Assembly: GCF_900230285.1 (NCBI RefSeq)
Contig: NZ_OCNK01000003.1
Coordinates: 372,001 to 436,000 of the forward strand
Reading direction: 5' to 3'
DNA from: Blastococcus haudaquaticus
GTDB taxonomy: Bacteria; Actinomycetota; Actinomycetes; Mycobacteriales; Geodermatophilaceae
DNA length: 64,000 nt
The notes below the pieces were generated by a model. It had not been told where the DNA came from. It did not search any database and saw only the letters and a list, made by a program, of their open reading frames with translations. Positions 6,817 through 14,960 of the stretch are shown piece by piece. Numbering within the stretch: position 1 is the stretch's first letter; each line of letters opens with the position of its first letter. The position numbers and the translations under genes are program-made.

Positions 6817-7374
6817 ATGCGTCTGCCCGGCCGTTACGACGGCGTCGCCCGGCCGATCGTCACCTACGGCAGCAACCCGGTCCTGCACCGGTCCTGCGCC
6901 CCGGTGACCGAGTTCGATCGGCCGCTGCGCCACCTGCTGCTCGACATGTTCGCCAGCATGGAGGCGGCCGACGGCGTGGGCCTGGCGGCCAACCAGATCG
7001 GCGTCGATGCCCGGATCTTCGTGATCGACTGCCCGGACGCCGACGGCGAGGACGTCGTGGGCTACGTGGTCAACCCCACGCTGACGATCCTCGAGCCCGT
7101 CGGCGACGAGCCGGCCGAGGAGACCACCGAGGAGGGCTGCCTCTCGGTGCCCGGTCCCTATGCCGAGCTGCCGCGGGCCTTCCGCGCCCGGGTCGACGGC
7201 GTCGACGTGCACGGGGACCCCATGTCCATCGAGGCCACCGGGATGGCCGCCCGGTGCCTGCAGCACGAGGTCGACCACCTCGACGGGACCGTCTACGTCG
7301 ACCTGCTGACGGAGGAGCACCGCGAGCGCCTGCTGGCGGAGGCGGCCGGGCCCGGCGGCGACCTGCCGGCGTGA
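6817..7374 (+). CDS. def: peptide deformylase
   Basis: 185 aa. All three motifs are intact: GVGLAANQIG (53-62), EGCLSVPG (106-113, metal ligand Cys108) and QHEVDHLDG (149-157, ligands His150 and His154, catalytic Glu151). The enzyme removes the formyl group from nascent proteins and uses Fe2+ or another divalent metal. The ATG at 6817 is preferred to the GTG at 6811 because of the TAGGAT hexamer just upstream. The stop overlaps the GTG of the HAD gene by 4 nt, so the two are likely translated together. Confidence 0.95.
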   Translation: MRLPGRYDGVARPIVTYGSNPVLHRSCAPVTEFDRPLRHLLLDMFASMEAADGVGLAANQIGVDARIFVIDCPDADGEDVVGYVVNPTLTILEPVGDEPAEETTEEGCLSVPGPYAELPRAFRARVDGVDVHGDPMSIEATGMAARCLQHEVDHLDGTVYVDLLTEEHRERLLAEAAGPGGDLPA

Positions 7375-8027
7375 GCCTCGCCGGACGGTTGGTCCTGTTC
7401 GACCTCGACGGCACGCTGGTCGACTCCGCGCCGGGCATCTTCTCCTCGGTCCGGCACGCCGCGGCGGCCCTCGGCCTGCCCGGGCCCACGCCGGAGCAGT
7501 TGCGGGCGATGGTCGGCCCGCCACTGCAGGACGGCTTCGCGCTGGTGCTCGGCGTCCCGGCAGCCGACGTCCCCCGGGCCGTCGCCGCCTACCGGGAGCA
7601 CTACGCGGCGGGCGCGCTGCTGGACGTCACCGTGCACGGCGGCGTCCCGGACCTGCTCGCCGCGCTGCGGGAGGCCGGCGCCACCCTCGCCGTCGCGACC
7701 AGCAAGCCGGAGCCGTTCGCCGTCCGCGTGCTGGCGCACACCGGTCTGCTGCCGTCGTTCGCCGGCGTGCACGGCGCGACGATGGACGGTGTCGTCCGGC
7801 ACAAGGACCAGGTGGTCGCCGCGGCTCTCGCCGCGCACCCCGGCGGCCGCGACCCGGTGCTGATCGGGGACCGGGCGCACGACGTGCTGGGCGCCGCGGC
7901 GCACGGCCTGCCGTGCATCGGCGCCGGCTGGGGCCCGGCGGAGGACGGCGAGCTGGAGCGGGCCGGCGCGTCCGCGATCGCCGCCACGCCCGCCGACGTG
8001 CCGCGCCTGCTCGGAGAGATCGGGTGA
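7371..8027 (+). CDS. HAD-superfamily phosphatase (phosphoglycolate phosphatase-like)
   Basis: 218 aa, GTG start overlapping def by 4 nt. Motif I is FDLDGTLVD (10-18) with the nucleophile and acid Asp; motif II lies in ATSKPEP; the later HKDQVV and LIGDRAHD give the Lys and Asp pair. The helical cap after motif I fits subclass IA, which includes phosphoglycolate phosphatase (Gph) and pyrophosphatase PpaX. Substrate is not certain from sequence. Confidence 0.85.
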   Translation: MSLAGRLVLFDLDGTLVDSAPGIFSSVRHAAAALGLPGPTPEQLRAMVGPPLQDGFALVLGVPAADVPRAVAAYREHYAAGALLDVTVHGGVPDLLAALREAGATLAVATSKPEPFAVRVLAHTGLLPSFAGVHGATMDGVVRHKDQVVAAALAAHPGGRDPVLIGDRAHDVLGAAAHGLPCIGAGWGPAEDGELERAGASAIAATPADVPRLLGEIG

Positions 8028-8058
8028 GCAACGGGTGCTCGTCGCGCAGGATGGGCCG

Positions 8059-8550
8059 GTGCACGCCTTCACCGAGCAGCAGGTCCGCCGTTCCTTCGTC
8101 AACTGCTCCCAGGGCGAGGCGAAGGGCCTGACCCTGCCCGAGGACTTCGCCTCGCTCGACTGGGCGGAGCTGGAACTCCTCGGCTGGCGGGACCCGAAGG
8201 CACCGCTGCGCGGCTACCTGGTCCTCGACGCCGGCGACCGGCCGGTGGGCATCGCCGTCCGTGCTGCCGACACGCGGATGTCCGGCCGGACCACCGCGAT
8301 GTGCCTGCTCTGCCAGACGACGCAGGCGGGGGACGCGGTGTCGCTGTTCACGGCCCGGCGCAGCGGCGAGGCCGGCCGCAACGGCAACACCGTCGGCACG
8401 TACATGTGCGCCGATCTGGGCTGTGCGGAGCGGGTGAGGTCGGAGATCCCGCCGTGGCTGCTGGAGCGGGATCCCGCCGAGGTGGTGGCCGAGCGCGCGG
8501 CTGAGCTGCGGGAACGGGTCGCGGGCTTCGTGGACGCCGTCCGCCGCTGA
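8059..8550 (+). CDS. FBP-domain zinc-finger protein (EF-G-binding family)
   Basis: 163 aa from a GTG preceded by AGGA at good spacing. The C-terminal half has a treble-clef-like set of cysteines (Cys82, Cys85, Cys117, Cys122) in the arrangement of the FusB/FBP C-terminal domain, which binds elongation factor G and in FusB gives fusidic acid resistance. The N-terminal half (VHAFTEQQVRRSFVNC) is typical of the chromosomal [15 protein letters not shown] members. Role in translation is known only for FusB-type proteins; here it is inferred. Confidence 0.78.
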   Translation: MHAFTEQQVRRSFVNCSQGEAKGLTLPEDFASLDWAELELLGWRDPKAPLRGYLVLDAGDRPVGIAVRAADTRMSGRTTAMCLLCQTTQAGDAVSLFTARRSGEAGRNGNTVGTYMCADLGCAERVRSEIPPWLLERDPAEVVAERAAELRERVAGFVDAVRR

Positions 8551-8588
8551 GGTGTGGGCGAGGTCGATCGTGGGGCAGCTGACCTCGC

Positions 8589-9206
8589 ATGACCGAAGCC
8601 ACGCCTCTCCGTGCTCTTGCCCTCGTCTGCAGCCTCAAGGCCTCGCCCGCGCCGTCCAGCAGTGACCTGATCGCCCGTCAGCTGCTCGAGGAGCTCGCGA
8701 AGCACGGCGTCACCGGGGACGTCGTCCGCGTCGTGGACCACGACGTGAAGCCCGGCGTGGAGGTGGACATGGGGGAGGGTGACGCCTGGCCGGCGATCCG
8801 CGCGCGGATGATGGCGGCCGACATCCTCGTCGTCTCGACGCCGACCTGGGTCCGTCACATGAGCAGCGTCGCCCAGCGGGTCCTGGAGCGGCTGGACGGC
8901 GAGCTGTCGGAGACCGACGGGACCGGCCGTCCGCTGGTCACCGGCAAGGTCGCGGTCACGGCCGTGGTGGGCAACGAGGACGGCGCGCACAAGATCACCG
9001 CCGACCTCATGCAGGGCCTCAACGACATGGGCTTCACCATCCCGGCCCAGGGCGGCACCTACTGGAACGACGAGGCCATGGGCAGCCGCGACTACCTGGA
9101 CCTGGCCGAGACCCCGGAGGCGGTCGCGTCGACCAACACGACGCTGGCGGAGAACGCCGCGTCCCTGGCCCGGGCGCTGAAGGCGAGCCCTTACCCGGGC
9201 AGCTGA
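8589..9206 (+). CDS. flavodoxin-like NAD(P)H-dependent FMN reductase family protein
   Basis: 205 aa. The Rossmann-like start LALVCSLKASPAPSSSDLIA holds the FMN phosphate-binding loop and STPTWVRHMSS is the second flavin contact, as in the NADPH-dependent FMN reductase/flavodoxin_2 group. A cytoplasmic oxidoreductase is expected; partner and substrate are unknown. It converges on the MFS gene, overlapping by 16 nt at the 3' ends. Confidence 0.8.
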   Translation: MTEATPLRALALVCSLKASPAPSSSDLIARQLLEELAKHGVTGDVVRVVDHDVKPGVEVDMGEGDAWPAIRARMMAADILVVSTPTWVRHMSSVAQRVLERLDGELSETDGTGRPLVTGKVAVTAVVGNEDGAHKITADLMQGLNDMGFTIPAQGGTYWNDEAMGSRDYLDLAETPEAVASTNTTLAENAASLARALKASPYPGS

Positions 9207-10429
9207 GCCATGGCCTCGGGTCGCTCGGCCGGCACGAGCGACCCGACCGTCCGGTGGGCACGCAGCAGACCGACGACGGCGAGCAGGCCGAGGACGATCA
9301 CCACGGCGCCGTAGATCTCGGTCGTCCGCGCCAGGCCGATCTCCTCGACGGCGATGCCGGCGGCGATCGAGGGCAGGCTGAAGGCCAGGTAGCCGACGAC
9401 GAAGATGCTGGCGAGCAGGCCGGCCCGGAAACCCGGGGCGACGCCGGCGGTGATGGTCGCGACCGCGCCGAGGAAGGCCGCGCCGAAGCCGAAGCCGGTG
9501 ACGACCGCCGCCGCGAACAGCAGCAGCGCCGAGGTGGCCAACAGCGAGACGAGCGTGCCCACGACCCCGACGGTGAAGACCAGCGCGCCGACCAGCAGCG
9601 CCCGCTCGGGCGGTGAGGTGCGCAGGGCCAGCGACCCGACGATGCCGGTGCCGTTGAGTGCGAGGATCAGCAGCCCGCCGACCAGGTGGTTGTCGATGGC
9701 GAAGACGTCGGCGACCAGCGACGGACCCAGCGAGGCGTAGAGCCCGCCCACCGACCAGCAGGCGACGAGCAGCGGCAGCGCGACGACGAAGGCCCGGCGG
9801 TGCTCGGACGGCACGTGCACCGCCGGCCGCAGCGAGGCCGCCGCGCCCGGCAGCCGCGGGGAGCTCTCCGGCAGCAGCACCGTGCCGACGGCAGCGAGCA
9901 GGAAGACCGCGGTGAGCACGCCGAACACCCAGTCGGTGGGCGAGGGGACGAGCTGCACCAGGAGTCCCGCGCCGACCGCGCCGATCGAGAGCCCGAGTCC
10001 GGGCGAGGCGCTGTTGATGAAGGCGCCCAGCGGGCGCTCCCGGTGCTGCAGGTCGAGCAGTGACGCGCCCAGCGTGCTGGTCAGCGCGCCGGTGGCCAGC
10101 CCCTGGACGACGCGGGCGGCGAGCAACCAGCCGACGCCGTCGGCGAAGAGGAACAGCGCCATCGCGGCGGCCTCGAGCACGAACGCGCCGACGAGCACCG
10201 GCCGCCGGCCGACGTGGTCGGACAGCCCGCCGACCACCAGCAGCGAGGCGAGCAGGGCGAAGGAGTAGATGCCGAAGATCGTCGTCAGGACGCCGGAGCT
10301 GAACCCGAACTGCTCCTGGTACACGCGGTACAGCGGCGAGGGCACGCCCGACGCCGCCAGCATGAGGACCAGCAGCACCGCCACGGACCAGAAGGCAGGC
10401 GCTCTGGGCAGGCGGCGGGAGACGGGCAT
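9191..10429 (-). CDS. MFS transporter (drug-efflux type)
   Basis: 412 aa with about 12 hydrophobic segments. Motif A in the loop after TM2 is GGLSDHVGRRP (67-77), the hallmark of the major facilitator family. The length and the proline-poor first helix suit DHA1-type proton-driven exporters. Substrate unknown. Ala/Gly-rich helices and a short N-terminus, no signal peptide. Divergent from the GlgC-family gene with 92 nt between. Confidence 0.85.
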   Translation of the reverse strand: MPVSRRLPRAPAFWSVAVLLVLMLAASGVPSPLYRVYQEQFGFSSGVLTTIFGIYSFALLASLLVVGGLSDHVGRRPVLVGAFVLEAAAMALFLFADGVGWLLAARVVQGLATGALTSTLGASLLDLQHRERPLGAFINSASPGLGLSIGAVGAGLLVQLVPSPTDWVFGVLTAVFLLAAVGTVLLPESSPRLPGAAASLRPAVHVPSEHRRAFVVALPLLVACWSVGGLYASLGPSLVADVFAIDNHLVGGLLILALNGTGIVGSLALRTSPPERALLVGALVFTVGVVGTLVSLLATSALLLFAAAVVTGFGFGAAFLGAVATITAGVAPGFRAGLLASIFVVGYLAFSLPSIAAGIAVEEIGLARTTEIYGAVVIVLGLLAVVGLLRAHRTVGSLVPAERPEAMAQLPG

Positions 10430-10521
10430 GACAACCAGGAAGGCGCCCGCCGGGCGGCTGATTCCCGGGAGCGCGTGTCGGGCAGGCGCGTGGTGCCGCC
10501 ACCCTCGGGTAGAGGCGGCTC

Positions 10522-11700
10522 ATGGCGCTTCCCCGGATCCTCGTCCTCGTGCTGGCCGGCGGTGCCGGTGGCCGTCTCGAACTGCTCACCGACCAGCGGG
10601 CGAAGCCGGCCGTCCCGTTCGCCGGGGTCTACCGCCTCGTCGACTTCCCGCTCAGCAACTGCCAGCACTCCGGCATCTCCGACGTCTGGGTGTCGGTGCA
10701 GTACCACCCGACGTCGCTGTCGGACCACCTCGCCAACGGCCGCCCGTGGGACCTGGACCGGACCTCGGGCGGGCTGATGATGCTGCCGCCCTACCAGGGC
10801 ACCGACCGGGGCGGCTGGGTCAGCGGCACCGCGAACCTGCTGTGGCGGCAGGCCGACCTGATCCGCGAGTACGACGCCGACGCCCTCGTCGTCGTCAGCT
10901 CCGACGCGGTCTACAAGCTGGACTACCGGGACGTGGTCGACACCCACCTCGGGTCCGGCGCGGAGGTCACGATGGTGACCACCGAGGTGGCTGCCGACGA
11001 CGCGTCCCGCTACGGGATCGTGCAGGTCGACGGTGAGCGGGTCACCGACTACGCCTACAAGCCCGACGAACCGGCGACCACGACGGCCACGAACGAGGTC
11101 TTCGTCTTCACGCCCGGCGCCACGCTGGACCGGCTGGACGGACTGGACGACGAACTGGGGGAGGACGGCCTCGAGGACCTCGGCAGCCATCTGCTGCCGG
11201 CGCAGACGCGGGAGGGGCTGGCCCGGGCCTACTCGTTCGGCGGCTACTGGCGCGACGTCGGCACGGTGCCGGCCTACTGGCAGGCGCACCGCGACTTCCT
11301 GGCGGCCGAGCCGCCCATCGACCTCGACGACCCGGCGTGGCCGCTGCACACCCGGGGCGGCCGGCACAGCGCCGCCCGCATCCTCCCCGGGGCGGTGGTC
11401 GACGAGAGCCTGGTGTCCGGGGGCACCCGGGTCGCCGGCGAGGTGCGCGGCTCGGTCCTGTCCCCCGGCGTCGTGGTGGAGAAAGGGGCGACCGTCGTCG
11501 ACTCCGTGCTGCTGCCCGGCGCACACGTCCGCGCGGGCGCCCGGGTGGTGCGGTCGGTCCTCGACGACGGCGTCGAGGTGGGGGAGCGGGCCGTGGTGGG
11601 CGGGGACGGCGACGTGACGCTGATCGGCCGCCGCGCCCGCGTCGACGCCGGCAGCGAGATCCTCGCCGGGGGGCGGCTGCCGGAGCTCGAGCAGGACTGA
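10522..11700 (+). CDS. glgC: glucose-1-phosphate adenylyltransferase family protein (GlgC-like)
   Basis: 392 aa. The N-terminal nucleotidyltransferase domain starts LAGGAGGRL and has RAKPAVPFAGVYRLVDF, strongly GlgC; the C-terminal part is a left-handed beta helix (repeats such as VVDESLVSGGTRVAGEV). Several sites differ from E. coli GlgC: the catalytic loop is SSDAVYKLDY (Asp128 kept, the next His is Ala129), the EKP block is YKP (179-181) and the YRGTADA block is VSGTANL. It may therefore be a GlgC paralogue with changed activity or regulation. No other glycogen gene is next to it. Confidence 0.78.
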   Translation: MALPRILVLVLAGGAGGRLELLTDQRAKPAVPFAGVYRLVDFPLSNCQHSGISDVWVSVQYHPTSLSDHLANGRPWDLDRTSGGLMMLPPYQGTDRGGWVSGTANLLWRQADLIREYDADALVVVSSDAVYKLDYRDVVDTHLGSGAEVTMVTTEVAADDASRYGIVQVDGERVTDYAYKPDEPATTTATNEVFVFTPGATLDRLDGLDDELGEDGLEDLGSHLLPAQTREGLARAYSFGGYWRDVGTVPAYWQAHRDFLAAEPPIDLDDPAWPLHTRGGRHSAARILPGAVVDESLVSGGTRVAGEVRGSVLSPGVVVEKGATVVDSVLLPGAHVRAGARVVRSVLDDGVEVGERAVVGGDGDVTLIGRRARVDAGSEILAGGRLPELEQD

Positions 11701-12375
11701 TCAGGAGGCCGGCGCGTCGAACTCCATCCACACCCGGCGACGGTCGCCCCGGCTGCGCACCTCCGCCATCGCCGCCACCCGGCGGCGCTGCCCGGCCGTC
11801 GCCACGTGGTTGACGACGGCGATCTCGGCGTCCCGCATGGCCCGCTCGGCGGCGAACTCCGCAGGTGTCGACGGGAAGGACTCCGGCTCGTCGTCCACGT
11901 CGTCGGCGCGGGGGCGCGCGTACGGGCTGTCGGGCGGGAGGTTGCCGCTCACCCGGCCGTAGGCGCCGAGCAGCAGCAGGAACAGGCCGGCGACGACGGA
12001 GAAGACGACGTTCTCGATCTCGAAGGCCAGCACGTTGAACGACGTCCGCAGCACCGCGAGGTTCGCCAGGGCCGAGACCAGGAACAGCACCCCGACGACG
12101 ATCATGACCGTCGAGGCGACCCGCGGGCTCCGGAGCGCCGCGATGACGAGCACTGCCGCGGTGAGCACGGAGACCGTCGACAGCAGGCCGTTGGACGACA
12201 GACCGAGGATCGGCTCGCCGTCCGTGGAGAAGAAGTCCAGGCCGCCGGCGAAGCCCAGGACGCCGAACAGGAGGATCACGGCCGCGACGGCCAGGGCGCC
12301 GATCCGCTGCACGGTGAAGACGCGGGGTTCGGGACCGTCGGCGGTCCGGGCACGGGTGGGGAGGTGCAGCTGCAT
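11701..12375 (-). CDS. four-helix integral membrane protein (DUF4383-like)
   Basis: 224 aa. After a cytoplasmic head there are about four membrane segments (ALAVAAVILLFGVLGFAGG; an LTAAVLVIAAL stretch; VMIVVGVLFLVSALANLAV; VVFSVVAGLFLLLLGAYG), then a charged tail of about 80 residues. VFTVQRIGALAVA and the overall plan resemble DUF4383 proteins, which have no known function. The ATG at 12375 follows GAGGAG in the mRNA. It is convergent with, and directly abuts, the GlgC-like gene. Confidence 0.7.
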   Translation of the reverse strand: MQLHLPTRARTADGPEPRVFTVQRIGALAVAAVILLFGVLGFAGGLDFFSTDGEPILGLSSNGLLSTVSVLTAAVLVIAALRSPRVASTVMIVVGVLFLVSALANLAVLRTSFNVLAFEIENVVFSVVAGLFLLLLGAYGRVSGNLPPDSPYARPRADDVDDEPESFPSTPAEFAAERAMRDAEIAVVNHVATAGQRRRVAAMAEVRSRGDRRRVWMEFDAPAS

Positions 12376-12446
12376 CGCGAGCTCCTCGGGAGAGGTGGGG
12401 GACGCCCGTACTTCGCCGGCTGCCCGCTCCGCAGATGCGGCCGACG

Positions 12447-12851
12447 TCACATCGCGCGGTGGAGCAGGTCGCCTGCCAGCCGACCCGCCAGCGGGTGGCC
12501 GAAGAGCCCGGGCAGCCCGCCGGTGTGCACGAACACGGTCCGTTCCCCGGGCCGGATGCCGCCGTCCGCCACCGAGGCCGCCAGGCCGGCGAGGGCCTTG
12601 CCGGAGTAGACCGGGTCGAGCAGCAGCCCCGCCGTGCGCCCCGCGGTCCGCATGACCGCCTCCGCGGCCGCGGTCAGCGCGCCGTAGCCCTCGCCCACCT
12701 GGTCGGTGCGCAGCCGCAGGCCGGTCGCGGTCGCGGTCGCGGTCGCTCCGAGGCCGCTGAGCAGCGCCGCCACCCGCTCGGCCGGGTCGGTGACGGCGCC
12801 GGTGTCCACGCCCAGGACGCGGTCGGCGCCGAGCCCCGCGACCAGCCCGGC
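12447..12851 (-). pseudogene. D-cysteine desulfhydrase/ACC deaminase family, 3' remnant
   Basis: About 135 residues of the C-terminal part of a fold-type II PLP enzyme: AGLVAGLGADRVLGVD at its N-terminal edge, LLLDPVYSGKALAGL in the middle and TVFVHTGGLPGLFG at the end, as in D-cysteine desulfhydrase and 1-aminocyclopropane-1-carboxylate deaminase (about 330 aa). The N-terminal 200 residues with the PLP lysine are missing. Homology stops at about 12851 and the next 60 nt lead into the divergent TPR gene, so the 5' part was probably deleted. No start codon with a ribosome site is evident. A remnant, not an active enzyme. Confidence 0.75.
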
Positions 12852-12912
12852 CCAAGGACAGGGCGGGAAGGTCGGGGGGAAGGTCCGGGCGCATCCCGTG
12901 GTTGGACGGCGC

Positions 12913-13257
12913 ATGACCCAGCAGTTCGAGACCGACATGCACGCCGTCGACATGCACTCGGAGTTCCTGCGGGCCGATCTCTTCCTCGCCATGGGCCAGC
13001 CCACCGAGGCGGCCCGGCTCCTGCAGCGCGTCGTCGAGGCCGAGCCCGCCAACGAGGCCGCCCTGGAGCTGCTCGCCCGCGCGTACTTCGCCTCGGCCCA
13101 GCTGACCCGGTCCGAGGAGGCGCTGACCCGCCTGGTCGCGCTGGCGCCGGCCAACGGGTGGGCGCGTCGTGCGCTGGCCCGGACTCTCGAGCGGCAGAGC
13201 AGGAGCGCGGAGGCCGCGCCGCACCACCGCATGGCCGACGCCCTCGGCGCTGCCTGA
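12913..13257 (+). CDS. small TPR-like protein
   Basis: 114 aa. Three helix pairs follow the 34-residue TPR rhythm: DLFLAMGQPTEAARLLQRVV, LELLARAYFASAQLTRSEEA, then ARRALARTLERQ. Such single small TPR proteins mediate protein contacts; no partner is apparent. The ATG at 12913 lies where the desulfhydrase remnant breaks off on the other strand, so the upstream region may have been rearranged and the promoter may be new. Confidence 0.75.
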   Translation: MTQQFETDMHAVDMHSEFLRADLFLAMGQPTEAARLLQRVVEAEPANEAALELLARAYFASAQLTRSEEALTRLVALAPANGWARRALARTLERQSRSAEAAPHHRMADALGAA

Positions 13258-13370
13258 CCCCGGCGCGATCTGGACTCGTCCGGCTGCGGGGCGTCACGCC
13301 ACGCCAGTGCGCCGGGCGTTCGGCGGCCCCGAACAGAATCACACGGACGTGTTCCGGGCACCCCGACCTC

Positions 13371-13580
13371 ATGAGCATCCTCGGGAAGTTGATGGGAACT
13401 GCAGAGACGGCGGCCCGGAGCAGCGCTCGCGGTGGCCGCGCCACGGCCCGCCCCGCCCGCGGCATGGGGCGCACGACCGGTCGCAGCGGCATGGGGCGGG
13501 GCATGGGCCGGGGCAGGGCGACCCCCGCCAGCAGCGGAGGCATCGGCCGGCTGGTCGAGGGCTTCCTGCGCCGGCGCTGA
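13371..13580 (+). CDS. small Gly/Arg/Met-rich basic protein
   Basis: 69 aa from an ATG. A short amphipathic head (MSILGKLMGTAETAARSS) is followed by low-complexity repeats of (S/R)GMGRxx and a helical end (IGRLVEGFLRRR). It has many Arg and Gly and almost no acidic residues, so it should bind nucleic acid or acidic membranes; this is inference. No family recognised. It converges on cobS with a 4-nt gap. Confidence 0.5.
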   Translation: MSILGKLMGTAETAARSSARGGRATARPARGMGRTTGRSGMGRGMGRGRATPASSGGIGRLVEGFLRRR

Positions 13581-13584
13581 CCCT

Positions 13585-14349
13585 TCAGACGACGGCGGCG
13601 GCCACCAGCAGGGTGGCCGCCGTCGCCGTCTCGCCCATGGCGCCCATGACGTCACCGGTCACGCCGCCCAGCCGCGCGCGGGCCCGCCGGTAGAGCACCT
13701 CCGCCGCCAGCAGTCCCGCGAGCGCCGCGGCCGCGAGCGGGCCGGCGGCCGTCAGGTCCGCGGACGTGGCGGCGCCGAGCAGGGCGAGCAGGACCACCGC
13801 CCAGCCGGCGAGCCAGCGCACGGAGACGGTGCCCGCGACGAGGGCGCCGAGCGACGAGCCCTCGGCCGCCGGCACTCCCGGAAGGCCGGTGCGGGCCATG
13901 GCCAGCCGGGCCACGGCCACGGAGGCGCAGAGGGCCAGCCAGCCCCATCGTGTCTCCAGCAGGGCCGCCAGGCAGGCGACCTGCAGCAGCAGGGTGAGCA
14001 CCAGCGTCACCACGCCGAACGGCCCGACGTCGCCCTGGTGCATCACCTGCAGGGCGCGCTCCCGGTCGCGGAGCGGGCCGAGCCCGTCCGCCGTGTCGGC
14101 CAGCCCGTCGAGGTGCAGTCCGCGGGTGAGCACCGCGAGGACGGCGACGGCGAGCACGGCGCCGGCCAGCGGGCTGATCCACCGGTCGCCGAGAACCGCG
14201 ACGCCGGCCGCGACGCCCCCCAGGGCCAGGCCGACCAGCGGGGCCCACGGCAGGACGCCCCGGGTGGATCCCGCGGCCCGTGCCGGGACCGGCAGGATGG
14301 TGAGCAGGGCCGCGGACTCCAGCGGCCCGACGAACCGCACCGGACTCAC
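13585..14349 (-). CDS. cobS: adenosylcobinamide-GDP ribazoletransferase (cobalamin synthase)
   Basis: 254 aa, a polytopic membrane protein. TRGLHLDGLADTADGL is the family's conserved acidic motif, near residues 89-104; LPWAPLVGLALGG and GDVMGAMGE are also typical. It joins adenosylcobinamide-GDP to alpha-ribazole (phosphate) in the last steps of B12 synthesis. A GTG start at 14349 overlaps the stop of cobC by 4 nt, so translation is coupled. Confidence 0.92.
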   Translation of the reverse strand: MSPVRFVGPLESAALLTILPVPARAAGSTRGVLPWAPLVGLALGGVAAGVAVLGDRWISPLAGAVLAVAVLAVLTRGLHLDGLADTADGLGPLRDRERALQVMHQGDVGPFGVVTLVLTLLLQVACLAALLETRWGWLALCASVAVARLAMARTGLPGVPAAEGSSLGALVAGTVSVRWLAGWAVVLLALLGAATSADLTAAGPLAAAALAGLLAAEVLYRRARARLGGVTGDVMGAMGETATAATLLVAAAVV

Positions 14350-14897
14350 GCGACGACCTCCAGCCGGGTCACCGTGCCGTTGTGCGGCGTCACCGCGGGC
14401 ATGGCCTCCGGCCCGAGCCCGGCCACGACGGCCTGGGCCGCGCGGATGGTGTCGCCGTGCGTCACCAGCGCGATCACGTCGGCCGGCGGCTCGGCACACA
14501 GGCCCTCGAGGAAGGTCCGCACGCGGTCGTGCAGCTCCGCCAGGCTCTCGCCCCCGGGTGCCGACCAGTGCGGATCGGTCCAGTCGACGACGTCCCAGAG
14601 CTCGCGCGACGGGCGGCCCTCCAGCTCGCCGTACCCCTGCTCGCGCAGCGCCGGCGTGGTCGTGATCGGCAGCCCGGTGGCGCGGGCGCAGTGCTCCGCG
14701 GTCTGCACCGCCCGCAGCAGGTCGCTGGAGAGCAGCGCTCCCGGGGCCAGACCGGCCAGCTGGGTGGCGGCCGCGGCGGCCTGCGCGTGACCCTTGGCGG
14801 TCAGCGGGACGTGCGCCGTCTGGCCCTGCATCAGGCCCGCGGCGTTCCACTCGCTCTGCCCATGGCGGACGAGGAGCAACGTGAGGGGGTGGGCCAT
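14346..14897 (-). CDS. cobC: histidine phosphatase family, probable alpha-ribazole phosphatase
   Basis: 183 aa. The catalytic RHG (LLVRHGQSEWN, 8-18; His12), the distal VTHGDT (His147) and the acidic YGELEG block mark the phosphoglycerate mutase-like histidine phosphatases. Its 4-nt overlap with cobS makes alpha-ribazole-5'-phosphate phosphatase (CobC) the best guess, though sequence alone cannot separate CobC from general phosphatases. A TACGCT hexamer lies 9 nt upstream of the ATG. Confidence 0.8.
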   Translation of the reverse strand: MAHPLTLLLVRHGQSEWNAAGLMQGQTAHVPLTAKGHAQAAAAATQLAGLAPGALLSSDLLRAVQTAEHCARATGLPITTTPALREQGYGELEGRPSRELWDVVDWTDPHWSAPGGESLAELHDRVRTFLEGLCAEPPADVIALVTHGDTIRAAQAVVAGLGPEAMPAVTPHNGTVTRLEVVA

Positions 14898-14906
14898 GGC
14901 AGAGGG

Positions 14907-14912
14907 AGCGTA
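14907..14912 (-). promoter_or_regulatory. -10-like hexamer for cobC-cobS
   Basis: TACGCT on the minus strand, 9 nt before the ATG at 14897; probable promoter of the two-gene operon. Confidence 0.35.
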
Positions 14913-14947
14913 GGCGAGGGCCGTGCGGGCTCCTGCCGGCCGCCTCG

Positions 14948-14953
14948 TACCGT
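14948..14953 (+). promoter_or_regulatory. -10-like hexamer for the Fic-like gene
   Basis: TACCGT, 7 nt before the GTG at 14961. Confidence 0.45.
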
Positions 14954-14960
14954 CGTCGTC

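Noticed and set aside
12447-13655. A single 402-aa minus-strand protein covering the desulfhydrase part
   Set aside because: Everything upstream of about 12851 in that frame is antisense to the TPR and small-protein genes and shows no similarity to the enzyme family.
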